A DNA stretch of 64,000 bases from NCBI GenBank assembly GCA_965261645.1, contig CBDHDJ010000003.1, forward strand, positions 434,001-498,000, written 5' to 3'. Position numbers and translations under genes: made by a program. Positions 18,962-28,118 of the stretch are shown here, in pieces. The notes below the pieces were generated by a model that was not told the DNA's origin, did not search any database, and saw only the letters and a list, made by a program, of their open reading frames with translations. How positions within the stretch are numbered: the stretch's first letter is position 1; each line of letters starts with the position of its first letter. The DNA comes from CBDHDJ01 sp965261645. GTDB lineage: Bacteria > Pseudomonadota > Alphaproteobacteria > SHVV01.

Positions 18962-19113
18962 TAGCTCATTGGCGCGTCTTTGAGGGTGCGCTCACGCCCC
19001 GTGTTCCGCTCGACGGCACCAGTGCCCGGCTGAAGCCCGACTGTCCGTCATCAAAACAATTTGGGACATCTGGGCGTGTTTCTTACGGAGGCTCTGGCTC
19101 ATCCTGGTTGATG

Positions 19114-20181
19114 TTAAGCCGCTTGGTTGTGATGGGCCAAGCGGCGTTTTTTGATGGTCAGGTTTTTGATCTTTCTCCTTCTCTCGATGATGGCGTGGTC
19201 CCGTCCGAAGTAGACGTCGGCGGGGGTCAGGTTGGCGAGGCTTTCGTGGTAGCGGCGGTGGTTGTAGTGCTCGACGGAGGTGCCGACGCTGGCCTCGAGA
19301 TCGCCCGGCAGATAGTAGTTCTCCAGCAGGACACGGTTCTTCAGGGTCTGATGCCAACGCTCGATCTTGCCTTGGGTTTGGGGATGGTTCGGTGCGCCGC
19401 GGACGTGATCCATACCCTGATCCTCAAGCCAGGCTGCAAGATCGCCGGCGATGTAGGACGAGCCGTTGTCGCTGAGGATCCGGGGTTTGTGAACGACCTC
19501 CGCGCTGCTGCAACCTGACGCTTCGAGGGCCAGCTTGAGCGTGTCGGTGACATCTTCAGCCCGCATGGCGGTGCACAGCTTCCAGGCAATGATGTAGCGC
19601 GAGAAGTCGTCGAGGATCGTTGACAGATAGAACCAGCCCCAGCCGATGACCTTGAGGTAAGTGAAGTCGGTCTGCCACAGTTGGTTCGGGGCTGCGGTCT
19701 TGTCGCGGAACTCATCGGCTGCCTTGATGACGACGAAGGCCGGGCTGGTGATCAGGTCGTGGGCCTTGAGCAGGCGGTAGACGGGCGCTTCCGAGACGAA
19801 GTAGCCCTTGGTATCGGTAAACGTCACCGCCAGTTCCCGCGGCGACAACTCCGGCTCATCGAGGGCCAGGTCCACGATCTGGCGGCGGACATCGTCGGGG
19901 ATGCGGTTCCAGATCCGGCCGGGACCACTGGTACGGTCTTCAAGGCCGGCTTCGCCGAAGGCCCGGTAGCGATCGTACCACCTGTAGAATGTGGTCGCCG
20001 GAACGCCCAGCTTGTCCAGGGTGCGCCGGACCGGCAGGTGGGAGCGTTCGACCAGGCGGATGATCTCCAGCTTCTCAGACGCGGGGTACCTCATGCGCCG
20101 TCTCCCCCATCCCCGATCATGCTTTTTTTTCAAGCAGCCGGTTCTCCAGCACCTGTTCGGCAAGCGCCTCCTTGAGGTCAT
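19114..20181 (-). CDS. IS3-family transposase OrfB
   Basis: Integrase-core transposase. The protein begins with an extra homeodomain-like region (YPASEKLEIIRLVERSHLPV, TTFYRWYDRYRAFG) before the catalytic core; DDE residues lie in LWQTDFTYLKVIG, PRILSDNGSSYIAGD and TQGKIERWHQTLKNR. It overlaps OrfA and is reached by frameshifting on a run of eight A (minus strand, 20123-20130), which would give an OrfAB fusion. It appears intact. Confidence 0.9.
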   Translation of the reverse strand: MTSRRRLPNRCWRTGCLKKKHDRGWGRRRMRYPASEKLEIIRLVERSHLPVRRTLDKLGVPATTFYRWYDRYRAFGEAGLEDRTSGPGRIWNRIPDDVRRQIVDLALDEPELSPRELAVTFTDTKGYFVSEAPVYRLLKAHDLITSPAFVVIKAADEFRDKTAAPNQLWQTDFTYLKVIGWGWFYLSTILDDFSRYIIAWKLCTAMRAEDVTDTLKLALEASGCSSAEVVHKPRILSDNGSSYIAGDLAAWLEDQGMDHVRGAPNHPQTQGKIERWHQTLKNRVLLENYYLPGDLEASVGTSVEHYNHRRYHESLANLTPADVYFGRDHAIIERRRKIKNLTIKKRRLAHHNQAA

Positions 20182-20467
20182 GCATCTCGCGGCGCAGGTC
20201 CTTTACCTCGCCCGAGGACGCCTGGCGGGCGGTATCTCCCGAAAGCCGCTTCTTGCCGGCCTCGAGGAACTCCTTCGACCAGCTGTAGTAAAGCCTCTCT
20301 GCGATCCCCTCCCGGCGGCACAGCTCGGCGATGCTGTCCTCGCCGCGCAGGCCCGACACCACGATCCGGATCTTCTCCTCAGCCGAATACTGCTTGCGCG
20401 TCTTGCGGCGAATATCCCGAACAGCTCTTTCCGCCGGGTCGTTCTTGCTCATGGATTTCTGCCTCAT
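20117..20467 (-). CDS. IS3-family OrfA (helix-turn-helix protein)
   Basis: 116 residues: helix-turn-helix QYSAEEKIRIVVSGLRGEDS, IAELCRREGIAERLYYSWSK, then a leucine-zipper-like stretch VKDLRREMHDLKEALAEQVL. It ends just after the A8 slippery run (LLEKKA stop). GGGAG precedes the ATG at 20467. OrfA binds the element ends and provides the N terminus of the OrfAB transposase. Confidence 0.9.
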   Translation of the reverse strand: MRQKSMSKNDPAERAVRDIRRKTRKQYSAEEKIRIVVSGLRGEDSIAELCRREGIAERLYYSWSKEFLEAGKKRLSGDTARQASSGEVKDLRREMHDLKEALAEQVLENRLLEKKA

Positions 20468-20721
20468 CTTCGCTCCCTTCGGTCACTACGATGAGCCAGA
20501 AATCCTCCGTTATCCAATTACTGTCAACGGCGGAGCAAAATTAGTCCACCCGGGCGGAGTAAAACTAGTCCACTTAACGTTATGCGGTACGCGGTGTTGG
20601 GGGGTTGTCCCGGTAGTCCATAGGAGGGACCCGCGCTGCTTCGTGTAGCGCTTGCGTTACGCGGAGCGAAGCAGCGTGGGAGGTTCCTGTGGACCCACCG
20701 GGTCAACCATTGCACCGGCGG

Positions 20722-21492
20722 TTAAGCAGGTATTTTGGGGAATTTCCGCCGTTTTTGGCTTTGGTTGAGACGATAGCTCTCGCCGTTCATTTCCAGGATA
20801 TGGACATGGTGGGTGAGGCGGTCCAGCAAAGCCCCGGTCAGGCGTTCCGAGCCGAATATCTCCGTCCACTCATCGAACGGCAAGTTGGAGGTCACCAGGA
20901 TCGAGCCCCGCTCGTAGCGCTGGCTGAAGACTTCGAACAGCAGCTCGGCGCCGGTCTTCGAGAGCGGCACGAAGCCGAGTTCGTCGATGATCAGAAGGTG
21001 ATACTTTGCCAGTTGCTTCTGCAGGCGCAACAGGCGTTTTTCATCCCTGGCCTCCATCAGTTCATGAACCAGGGCAGCGGCCGTGAGGAAGCCGACGGAG
21101 AGCCCCTTTTGGCAGGCCGCCAGAACGAGACCGAGGGCGATATGGGTCTTGCCGGTTCCGCTGTTGCCGAGCGCGATGATATTCTCACGACGCTCGACGT
21201 ATTCGCATCGCGCCAACTCCAGAACCAGCATCTTGTTGAGCGATGCGATGGCCTTGAAGTCGAAGCTGTCGAGGCTTTTGACGGCGGGGAACCTGGCCTG
21301 TCTGATCCGCCGCTCGACCATGCGGCGCTCACGGTCGATCAGTTCCAACTCGGTCAGACGGACAAGATACCGCACATGGTCGGCGCCCTCGGTGGCGCAT
21401 TGGCGGGCCAGCTTGTCGTATTCGCGCAGGAACGTCGGCAGTTTCAGGGTCTTGAGGTGATGGGCCAGCAACACTTGCGGCGTATCGGTCAT
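20722..21492 (-). CDS. istB: IS21 helper ATPase IstB
   Basis: 256-residue AAA+ helper protein from ATG 21492. Walker A GNSGTGKTHIA, Walker B LLIIDELGFVPLSKTG, sensor-like SILVTSNLPFDEW and the C-terminal LLDRLTHHVHILEMNGESYR are all present. It overlaps the istA stop by 4 bases (ATGA), the usual coupling in IS21 elements. IstB selects target DNA and stimulates IstA. Confidence 0.95.
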   Translation of the reverse strand: MTDTPQVLLAHHLKTLKLPTFLREYDKLARQCATEGADHVRYLVRLTELELIDRERRMVERRIRQARFPAVKSLDSFDFKAIASLNKMLVLELARCEYVERRENIIALGNSGTGKTHIALGLVLAACQKGLSVGFLTAAALVHELMEARDEKRLLRLQKQLAKYHLLIIDELGFVPLSKTGAELLFEVFSQRYERGSILVTSNLPFDEWTEIFGSERLTGALLDRLTHHVHILEMNGESYRLNQSQKRRKFPKIPA

Positions 21493-22988
21493 GACGCGCC
21501 TCCACCCAACAAGCTCATATAACTGGCGGCGGCCGTGGTCGCCACGTTGGCCCGAGGCAGGTAGGGATAGATATCCAGGTCGAGTTTGGGCGGGCGTCGC
21601 TCGATACGGCACAGCACAAGGTGTTTGACGGCGTCGTAGCCGATCGCACCCAGGCGCAGGGCGTCCTTCACCGCGCCGTGAAGCACCTCGAGATCGAAGG
21701 TCTCCAGAAGCCGAAGGACCTGGACGTATTCCCGCTTGCCGGCCTTGCCCATGCGCGCCTACAGGAGACGGCGCAGGGTTGGGAAGGCATCAGGCAGTTC
21801 CCATCCGGCTAGCGGCGCGGCCTGATCCAGGGCGCCGATCTTGTGCTCCAGCAAAGGCAGGTAGTGGATCGGATCGAAGACCATATCTTCCCGGTCGTAG
21901 GAACGGGGGTGTCGGGCAATGATCCCGGCGCCGCAACCGATAACCACCTCGTGGACATAGCCACGGATCCAGACTTCCTGATGGCCGTAGGCGACGGGCA
22001 CGGAATAGTCATTCGTCCGGTAGCGCACCAGGGACAGCGAGTTGACCCGCGTGCCCTGCTTGTCGCACGCGTCGAACGGTGCCGGCAGTGGCCTCTTCAA
22101 CGCTTCGCGGTCACGCACAAACCGTTCGCCGATGCTCTCGCGGTGGCCGCGCAGGACGTTGCCTTGCCGGTTGCGGCATTGCTCTTCCAGGTGGCCATTG
22201 AAGGCGTCCCAGCTCGCGAACCGGGGAAGCGGCGTCATGAAGTTCCGCCGGGCATAGCCGACCACCCCCTCCACATTGCCTTTGTCGTTACCCTTGCCGG
22301 GACGGCCGTAGCGGTCCTCGAAGAGGTAATGGGACTGCAGCCCGCTGAACGGCCGCGTTCGTTGCCGCGTGCCATCTGACAAGATGCGCGACACCAGACA
22401 CTTGTCGTTGTCGTAAAGAATCGATTGGGGAACGCCGCCGAAAAAAACAAAGGCTCTGTTGTGCCCGTCCAGCCAGGCCTCCGTCGTCGCCGCCGGGTAG
22501 GCCGCAACGAAGCAGGCATCGCTGTGGGGAAGTGTCATGACGAAAAAATGCGCCCGATACTTGACGCCGGCGATGATCGCATCCGCCTCGCCAAAGTCCG
22601 CTTGAGCATGGCCCGGAGGATGTGACAACGGCACAAACATCTCACGCCGACGAAGGCGCCGTTCCCGAACGTAATCCTTCACGATGGTCTCTTTGCCCGT
22701 GAAGCCATGTTCGTCGCGAAGGCGCTCGAATATACGCTTCGCCGTGTGGTGCTGCTTACGGTGAACCGTTCGGTCCTCCTCCAGAATACGGTCGATGATA
22801 TCCGTGAAGGGGGCCAGTTTCGGGCGTTTCGGTGGCTGGCGTCGCCGATATCCCGGCGGTTCCGAATGCCGCAGCATCTTCCTCACCGTCTCGCGCGCAA
22901 TGCCAAACCGACTTGCCGCCTCTCGCTGGCTCAGACCATCAACATGGCAGGCCAGCCGAACGCGCAGATATAGGTCCACGGTGTACAT
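21489..22988 (-). pseudogene. istA: IS21 transposase IstA with a premature stop
   Basis: Same as the intact 59995..61494 copy except that codon GAG is TAG at 21759-21761, ending translation after about 409 residues and removing roughly 90 C-terminal residues. The N-terminal helix-turn-helix (SQREAASRFGIARETVRKML) and the DDE residues (QADFGEADAI, YDNDKCLVS, GNVEGVVGYARR) lie before the stop. The lost tail probably contributes to assembly and IstB contact, so this copy is likely defective by itself but could be complemented by the other copy. Confidence 0.88.
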
Positions 22989-23124
22989 CCTCCCGCCTTC
23001 CATCTCAAAAAAGATCGAAGGCTACAGGTGGCAGAGTTTTACTCCGCCCGCGGCTGGGAAATCCCGCCGCTTCCGTGGACTAATTTGTCACCGCCGTTCT
23101 CACCAATTACCTCAATTTGTCCCA

Positions 23125-23289
23125 TAAGCGCTGACGGGGAACACGTAGCACCCGCGGAAGCCTTCAACCCCTGGAAAGCAGAGGGCTGAATTCATGAGCG
23201 TAAACCGAACTGAGGAGCCGGGGTCGGGGTCTGAGGGCGGCTGGCGGGAGACGGCTGGCGTGGGGCTAGCGTGGGCCGGTTCCCGGGTC
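23125..23289. other. Short interval between the IS3 end and the helicase remnant
   Basis: 165 bases, GC-rich with several GGCTGGCG-like short repeats. No gene recognised. Confidence 0.3.
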
Positions 23290-25018
23290 TCAAGACTCGC
23301 CCTCCATGATTGACCAGACTCGATGGTAGCTCGCCCCGCGCTCGCCCATCGCCTTCGTCCACTCGCTCACGTCGGCTGCTCGGAGCCGACCGCGAACCTG
23401 GTGAAGCGGCTCATCTGTTTTGACCGCAAGACCCATCGCTAGCGCTGGCGCTGCCGTCCTGGGCACCCCCAGCAGCCTGAGGGCGACGGCCTCGTCGCTG
23501 TTGACGCCGTAGTACACGCGCGCCGGCAGGTTGCGGAGGCTTCGTTGCTCATCGGGAGACATCTCATCGAAGGCATTTCCCAGCGTGAGTGACTGAAGCG
23601 CGGAGAGGCCCCACGATGCAGTTTGCGTTAACCTCCCGAACACGCTCTGGCAGCACTTGGTCATTGCAGTGACGGAATCCGTTGCGGCTTCATCACTCTC
23701 TTCCTCGCCGGGTTGGCTGAAGTAATCGGTGGCCATCTCGATGAGCGGACGCCCCTGAACCCACGCGCAGATGATTCGGGCGAGCTTGTCTCCATCCGGG
23801 CTCTTTCCGCCAGTGACATCTTTGAGCGAATCTTGCAGCTCAGGCACCTGCAGGAGGAGTCCCATCACCTGCGAAGGTCGTCTCTGCGGTCGGCGAACAA
23901 CTCGGGCGACCATACGTCGTTCGGCAGATTCTCCTGGCCGAGCCTTGCCAGCGTGGCATCGACCGACTCCCAGGAGAACCCCGTTGCATCGACGAGGCTT
24001 AGCGGCTTTCCCTTGATTCTCTCGGCATAGGCGTACACGCCTTGCACCAAACCGTCCGCCCACCCCTTGTGGCTCTTGCGCAGCGATTGGAAGCCGAGCG
24101 TACCCCTCAGAACCTGCTCAACCTGTGCTGCGAACTGCTCGTGATTCCCGATCTGACGGTACGTGTGAGCCAGATACTGGACAAAGGCCGACCAACCGGG
24201 CTGATGCGACAGCGATTCCAACCGCAGCAGCGAGCCGGCATTCGCCGCTGTCTGAACCATCTCGATGAGCGTAGAGTTGAGCTCGCCCACTGAAGCATCA
24301 ATGAACTGCTCAAGCAATTGTTCTTTGGCGTCATCCTTGGCCGCAAGAGCGACAACCCCAAGGTCTCCTTGATCCACCCGACCCGCTCGTCCGGCTATGT
24401 TCCAGAAATCCTCAGGAGGCATGTCCTTTCGCCATGGCCACTTTCTAAGCCGGTACTGGTGGCTGGCAAACACGACACGGACACCGGAAAGTTCACGCCT
24501 TGAGCAATGGTGGTCGTCGCGACCAACACCCCCAGGCGATCGTTCTCGGTCAACCACTCCACGAGAGAGAGCGTGTCCTCGGACATTCCCGCGTGGTGAA
24601 CGCCGACTCCATATTCGAGCAAGCTGGCCAGCGGAAAGTCCCTTCCCATTTCGTCAATGAGGAACTGTTGCACGTGTCCGAGCTCGTCACCCTCTAACGT
24701 GCGCTTGTTCTCTTCGATTTTGAATGCGTCGGCGATCCTCCACGTTGCCAACGGAGTGTCAGCGAGCGCAATGACGGTGCCACGCTTCTGAAGAGTTTGT
24801 GCGGTTGTTGCTGCGATCTTGCCCGGCGAGTTCTTCACTGCAGACCAGGCCAAGCCGAGAGGACGCGGCTCGCCGATGCCAATCTGTTCCGGGATGTCGA
24901 GGGTGTTACGCGTCGTGTGTCGAGTGTGCAGGGACAAGCTGAACTCGCCCCTACGATCGCCTTGGTTCACCCGGGCGATCGCCACCACGCGGTCGTTCGG
25001 GGTCCAATCGACGCCTAG
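23290..25018 (-). pseudogene. SF2 (Ski2-like) DEAD/DEAH helicase, C-terminal part with two frameshifts
   Basis: Three consecutive reading frames on the minus strand form one protein. The first (from 25018, where the IS1182-like element cuts it) holds the second RecA-like domain: LEYGVGVHHAGMSEDTL and motif V LVATTTIAQGVNFPV. After a shift at about 24490 comes motif VI FWNIAGRAGRVDQGDLGVVAL. After a second shift at about 23870-23900 the C-terminal helical region runs to the stop. The AGRAGR motif and the following architecture are those of Ski2-like helicases, also found in defence helicases such as HamB of Hachiman; the assignment to defence is inference. The N-terminal RecA domain is gone, so this is a dead remnant. 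Confidence 0.78.
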
Positions 25019-26463
25019 CAGCCCGTTGATTAAGTGGCTTTTTCCGGCTCTCACTCCCAGATGAGGAATGCGGCGGCGAAAGCCGTCTGGCCGCTTTGCG
25101 AGCCCCCCCGTGCCACCAGCATGGCCCCGGTGGGCGTGAGCAGAACGAAAATACCGCCATATCCGCCCGCCACGGCCTCCCGCGGGGTGCCGGCGCCGAT
25201 GAGCTGGCGCATCAGTAACGATAGATTGTGGCCGGCGACGTGGAGCAGGTATCGCTTGTGCACATTCTCTCGCCCGCGCAGCCAGGTTCGTCGCATGCCG
25301 CCACGATCGAGGTTGTGGGCAAAGCAGCGCTCGACGATCTCGGCGCGCAGCTTGAAGGCCTCGCGGGCGACCCCGGACTTGAGCCGCGCACGGTTATTGG
25401 TGACCGCGCGCCGCGCCGCCTCATCACCGTGCCAGCGCGAAAAGCCGGTCTGCTTGGGCGCCGCGATCCGGGTCTTCCAGGGACTGTCGTTCAGAGCCCT
25501 CAAGACCGCCCGTGAGTGATAACCTTTGTCGGCGACGCATTCGGCCGGGTCCTCCGATGTCGGTGCCGCATCCACCGCCTCGAGGTTTGCCTCGGCCTTC
25601 GCCAGGGTCTTGGAAAGCGTCGTGGTGTCGCCCTCATCGGCCGGGTGCAGCTCGGCCGCCACCACCGCGCCGGTGTCCAGATCCACCGCGTGCTCGGGCT
25701 TGTAGGCCAGATGCGTCGTGCCGTCCTTCATCTTGGTGATCTTGGCCTCGGGGTCGCTCTTCGAAACCCAATCCGTGTTGGAAAGCTTCTTGCCCTTGCG
25801 CTTCCGGTCCAGACGCGCCAGGTCCTCGGCCGTGGGTGTCTCGACCCCGCTTTCCCGGGCCAGGCGCTCCAGCATCTCCCGGTAGCCTTCGCCGTTGTCG
25901 CGCCGCACGATGTTCCGCAGCGCCGCGTTGGCCTCCATGGTCGAGGCATCGACGCCGATGCGCTCGCCCTTGATCAGCCCCGCCTCGGCGATCAGCACCA
26001 GAACCCAGTCGAAGACCGCCGCGTGGACTTCATGGGGCAGGCGCGTGCGGCTCCGTGACAGCCAGGAATGGTCCGGTACCCGATCACGGCTCCCTAGTCG
26101 CAGGAACGCCCGCAGCGAAAGCGAGTCCGAGCAGCGCCACTCCAGACCGCGCTCGCTGTCGATGCCCTCAAAGTAGCCCACCAGGTGCATCCGGAAATAG
26201 CGCCCGGGCGGCACCGAGGGCGCGCCCATCCGGACCGCGTAATAAGGCCGGCAGCTCGCCTCGGCAAAGGCGTCGAAGCCGCCCTCGATCAGCACCGACT
26301 GCAAGCGGTCATAAAACACATGACCCGGAGAGCGCGGCATCTCCGACCAGCTCACCATCAGGTCCCCCTGACCATCCTTCTGCCGTCCCATCGCCATCGG
26401 CAAATTCCCCTGCAAATCAGGGAACCAGAGAATCAGACGGCGCCGACTTAATCAACGGGCTGA
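25019..26463 (-). mobile_element. IS1182-like (DUF772/DDE_Tnp_1) element, copy 1
   Basis: 1445 bp with inverted repeats AGCCCGTTGATTAAGT at both ends. Two further near-identical copies lie at 51058..52502 and 54468..55912. Those copies are flanked by matching triplets (TTA/TTA and CTA/CTA in element orientation), whereas this one has TTA on one side and CTA on the other. It therefore joins two unrelated targets: an IS256 end and the helicase remnant. Confidence 0.88.
25051..26397 (-). CDS. IS1182-like DDE transposase
   Basis: 448 residues from the ATG of MAMGRQKDG (26397), preceded by AGGGGG. The N-terminal DUF772-type domain contains YFRMHLVGYFEGIDSERG; the catalytic DDE residues lie in RIGVDASTMEANAALR, CVADKGYHSRAVLRAL and VERCFAHNLDRGGMRR. 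Intact. The family lies between IS5 and IS1182 in domain content; I name it IS1182-like on length and DUF772 content. Confidence 0.85.
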   Translation of the reverse strand: MAMGRQKDGQGDLMVSWSEMPRSPGHVFYDRLQSVLIEGGFDAFAEASCRPYYAVRMGAPSVPPGRYFRMHLVGYFEGIDSERGLEWRCSDSLSLRAFLRLGSRDRVPDHSWLSRSRTRLPHEVHAAVFDWVLVLIAEAGLIKGERIGVDASTMEANAALRNIVRRDNGEGYREMLERLARESGVETPTAEDLARLDRKRKGKKLSNTDWVSKSDPEAKITKMKDGTTHLAYKPEHAVDLDTGAVVAAELHPADEGDTTTLSKTLAKAEANLEAVDAAPTSEDPAECVADKGYHSRAVLRALNDSPWKTRIAAPKQTGFSRWHGDEAARRAVTNNRARLKSGVAREAFKLRAEIVERCFAHNLDRGGMRRTWLRGRENVHKRYLLHVAGHNLSLLMRQLIGAGTPREAVAGGYGGIFVLLTPTGAMLVARGGSQSGQTAFAAAFLIWE

Positions 26464-27890
26464 TAAGAGCGTTGCGCTCTACGCGGCTCCCGGCGGGTAG
26501 GGCCGGGACGTTCAGGCTGCCACGGTGGGCAGCGTGATGGGGACACCATCGCTCAGCGGAGCGATTGATTCCAGCGTCATGTATCTCCTTGAGACGGCCC
26601 ACTCATCGTTCTGCTCGAGAAGGATAGCGCCGACGAGCCGTGTGATGGCGGCTTCGTTGGGAAAGATACCGACGACGTTGGTGCGGCGCTTGACCTCGGC
26701 ATGGAGCCGTTCGATCGGGTTTGTGGAGTGCAATTTCTGGCGGTGCTCCTTGGGGAAAGTCATGTAGGCGAGGACGTCGTGCTCGGCTTCGTCCATGAGA
26801 ACTGCCAGCTTGGGCACCTTGGGCCTGAGCTGGTAGGCGACCTGACGCCACTGGGCCTTCGCGCTGTCGGCGTCCTCCTGGGCGAAGGCGGTGGCGACGA
26901 AGGCGGAGACGACGCGCCGGCCCTGGCGGCCGGCATGGGCCAGCAGGTTGCGGGCGAAGTGCACGCGGCAGCGCTGCCATGTGGCGCCGAGGATCCGGCT
27001 CGCGGCGGCCTTCAGGCCCTTGTGGTCGTCGGAGATCACCAGCTTCACGCCGCGCAGCCCGCGCCGGGCCAGCGAGCGCAGGAACTCGGTCCAGAAGGTC
27101 TCGGCCTCCGACGCGCCGATCGCCACGCCCAGGACCTCGCGGCGGCCTTGGTCCTTGACGGCCACAGCCACGGTCACCGCGACCGAGACGATGCGTCCGG
27201 TCTGGCGCACCTTCACGTAGGTGGCGTCGAGCCACAGATAGGGCCAGTCGCCCTCCAGCGGTCGATCGAGGAAGCCGTTGACCTTATCGTCGATCTCGCC
27301 GCACAGCCTGGAGACCTGGCTCTTGGAGGCGCCCGACATCCCCATCGCCTGAACCAGATCGTCGACCGAGCGGGTCGACACCCCCTGGATGTAGGCCTCC
27401 TGGATCACCGCAGCCAGCGCCTTCTCGGCCATCCGCCGCGGCTCCAGGAAGCCCGGGAAGTGGCTTCCCTTCCTCAGCTTCGGGATCTTCAGCTCCACCG
27501 TGCCGGCCCGCGTCTCCCAGGACCGGTCGCGGTAGCCGTTGCGGTGGGTGATACGATCCGCCGAGCGCTCGCCGTGCCCGGCGCCGGTCAGGCCCTCAAC
27601 CTCCAGTGCCATCAGCCGCTCGGCCGTGAAGCCGATCATCTCGCGAAGCAGATCGGCATCGGAGCTCTTCTCCAAAAGCGCGCGCAGGGTCATCATGTCC
27701 TGGGTCATCGTGGTTCTCCTTCGGGTCAGGTTGGTTTGCACTAGCCCAACCCTAAACCGGAACCGCGATGGCCTCCGCTGTGGATAGCCGGCTTGCCTAC
27801 GCCAGACTCTCGGCGGTCGCTACGGCAAGCCGCCTACCCACAGCTAACAGAGGCTCCAACAACTCCTACACCACGTCCTGGGACACGACC
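26464..27890 (-). mobile_element. IS256-family element type 1, copy A, one end truncated
   Basis: The upstream end (GGTCGTGTCCC on the minus strand, 27890) is intact; the downstream end stops at GCAACGCTCTTA, where the IS1182-like element starts, so the last 20 or so bases including the inverted repeat are missing. Intact copies end GGGACACGATC. Copies B and C are at 52745..54193 and 58551..63976. Confidence 0.88.
26512..27708 (-). CDS. IS256-family (mutator-type) transposase, copy A
   Basis: 398 residues from the ATG of MTQDMMTLRAL, preceded by GAAGGAGAACC. Catalytic DDE residues sit in YLWLDATYVKVRQ, LVISDDHKGLKAA and HSTNPIERLHAEV; the middle has the RCRVHFARNLLAHA segment of this family. 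Full-length, so it could still act in trans although its own element has lost an end. Confidence 0.93.
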   Translation of the reverse strand: MTQDMMTLRALLEKSSDADLLREMIGFTAERLMALEVEGLTGAGHGERSADRITHRNGYRDRSWETRAGTVELKIPKLRKGSHFPGFLEPRRMAEKALAAVIQEAYIQGVSTRSVDDLVQAMGMSGASKSQVSRLCGEIDDKVNGFLDRPLEGDWPYLWLDATYVKVRQTGRIVSVAVTVAVAVKDQGRREVLGVAIGASEAETFWTEFLRSLARRGLRGVKLVISDDHKGLKAAASRILGATWQRCRVHFARNLLAHAGRQGRRVVSAFVATAFAQEDADSAKAQWRQVAYQLRPKVPKLAVLMDEAEHDVLAYMTFPKEHRQKLHSTNPIERLHAEVKRRTNVVGIFPNEAAITRLVGAILLEQNDEWAVSRRYMTLESIAPLSDGVPITLPTVAA

Positions 27891-27990
27891 GGAATGTTTA
27901 CGCGATGCAGCCATTGATAAGCCGCGCTGCGAGGCATCAATACGGTCTATCATGCCCACCCGAAAGGGCCTCCAAACACCCCTCCCACGC

Positions 27991-28018
27991 TTGCCTGCGG
28001 ACGGTAATCTTGTATAGT
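27991..28018 (+). promoter_or_regulatory. Probable sigma-70 promoter of the rpsF operon
   Basis: TTGCCT at 27991-27996 and TATAGT at 28013-28018, separated by 16 bases. It lies about 100 bases upstream of the rpsF start and 100 bases downstream of the IS256 copy A end. The GC-rich leader between promoter and rpsF could fold and may carry the S6:S18 autoregulatory site known upstream of rpsF in other bacteria, but I cannot confirm that motif by eye. Confidence 0.6.
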
Positions 28019-28118
28019 GCGCGCCTTCCCGAGGCTGAGCGACGCAACCGAGCCCGCCGGCGCCCGGGTGAGACCCCAGCCTTCCAACCGTCGGGGCCGC
28101 GAGGACAACGGGAATCAC

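Larger units (their letters stand above)
20522..23102 (-). mobile_element. IS21-family element, copy 1
   Basis: 2581 bp with inverted repeats TGTCAACGGCGG...AATTAGTCCAC and TGAGAACGGCGGTGACAAATTAGTCCAC (the latter on the opposite strand; shown in part). It lies inside the IS3 element with an 8-bp target duplication CCAATTAC on both sides. A second copy of exactly the same length lies at 59028..61608. This copy carries a nonsense mutation in istA. Confidence 0.92.
19062..23124 (-). mobile_element. IS3-family element, interrupted near its right end by IS21 copy 1
   Basis: Imperfect inverted repeats: TGGGACATCTGG at 19062 and, reading inward from 23124, TGGGACAAATTG; both continue to a shared ACGGAGG and CTGGCTCATC. 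The right end is separated from the body by a complete IS21 element at 20522..23102 with an 8-bp target duplication, CCAATTAC at 20514-20521 and 23103-23110. Without the IS21 insert and one repeat, the IS3 element would be about 1.47 kb. Confidence 0.85.
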
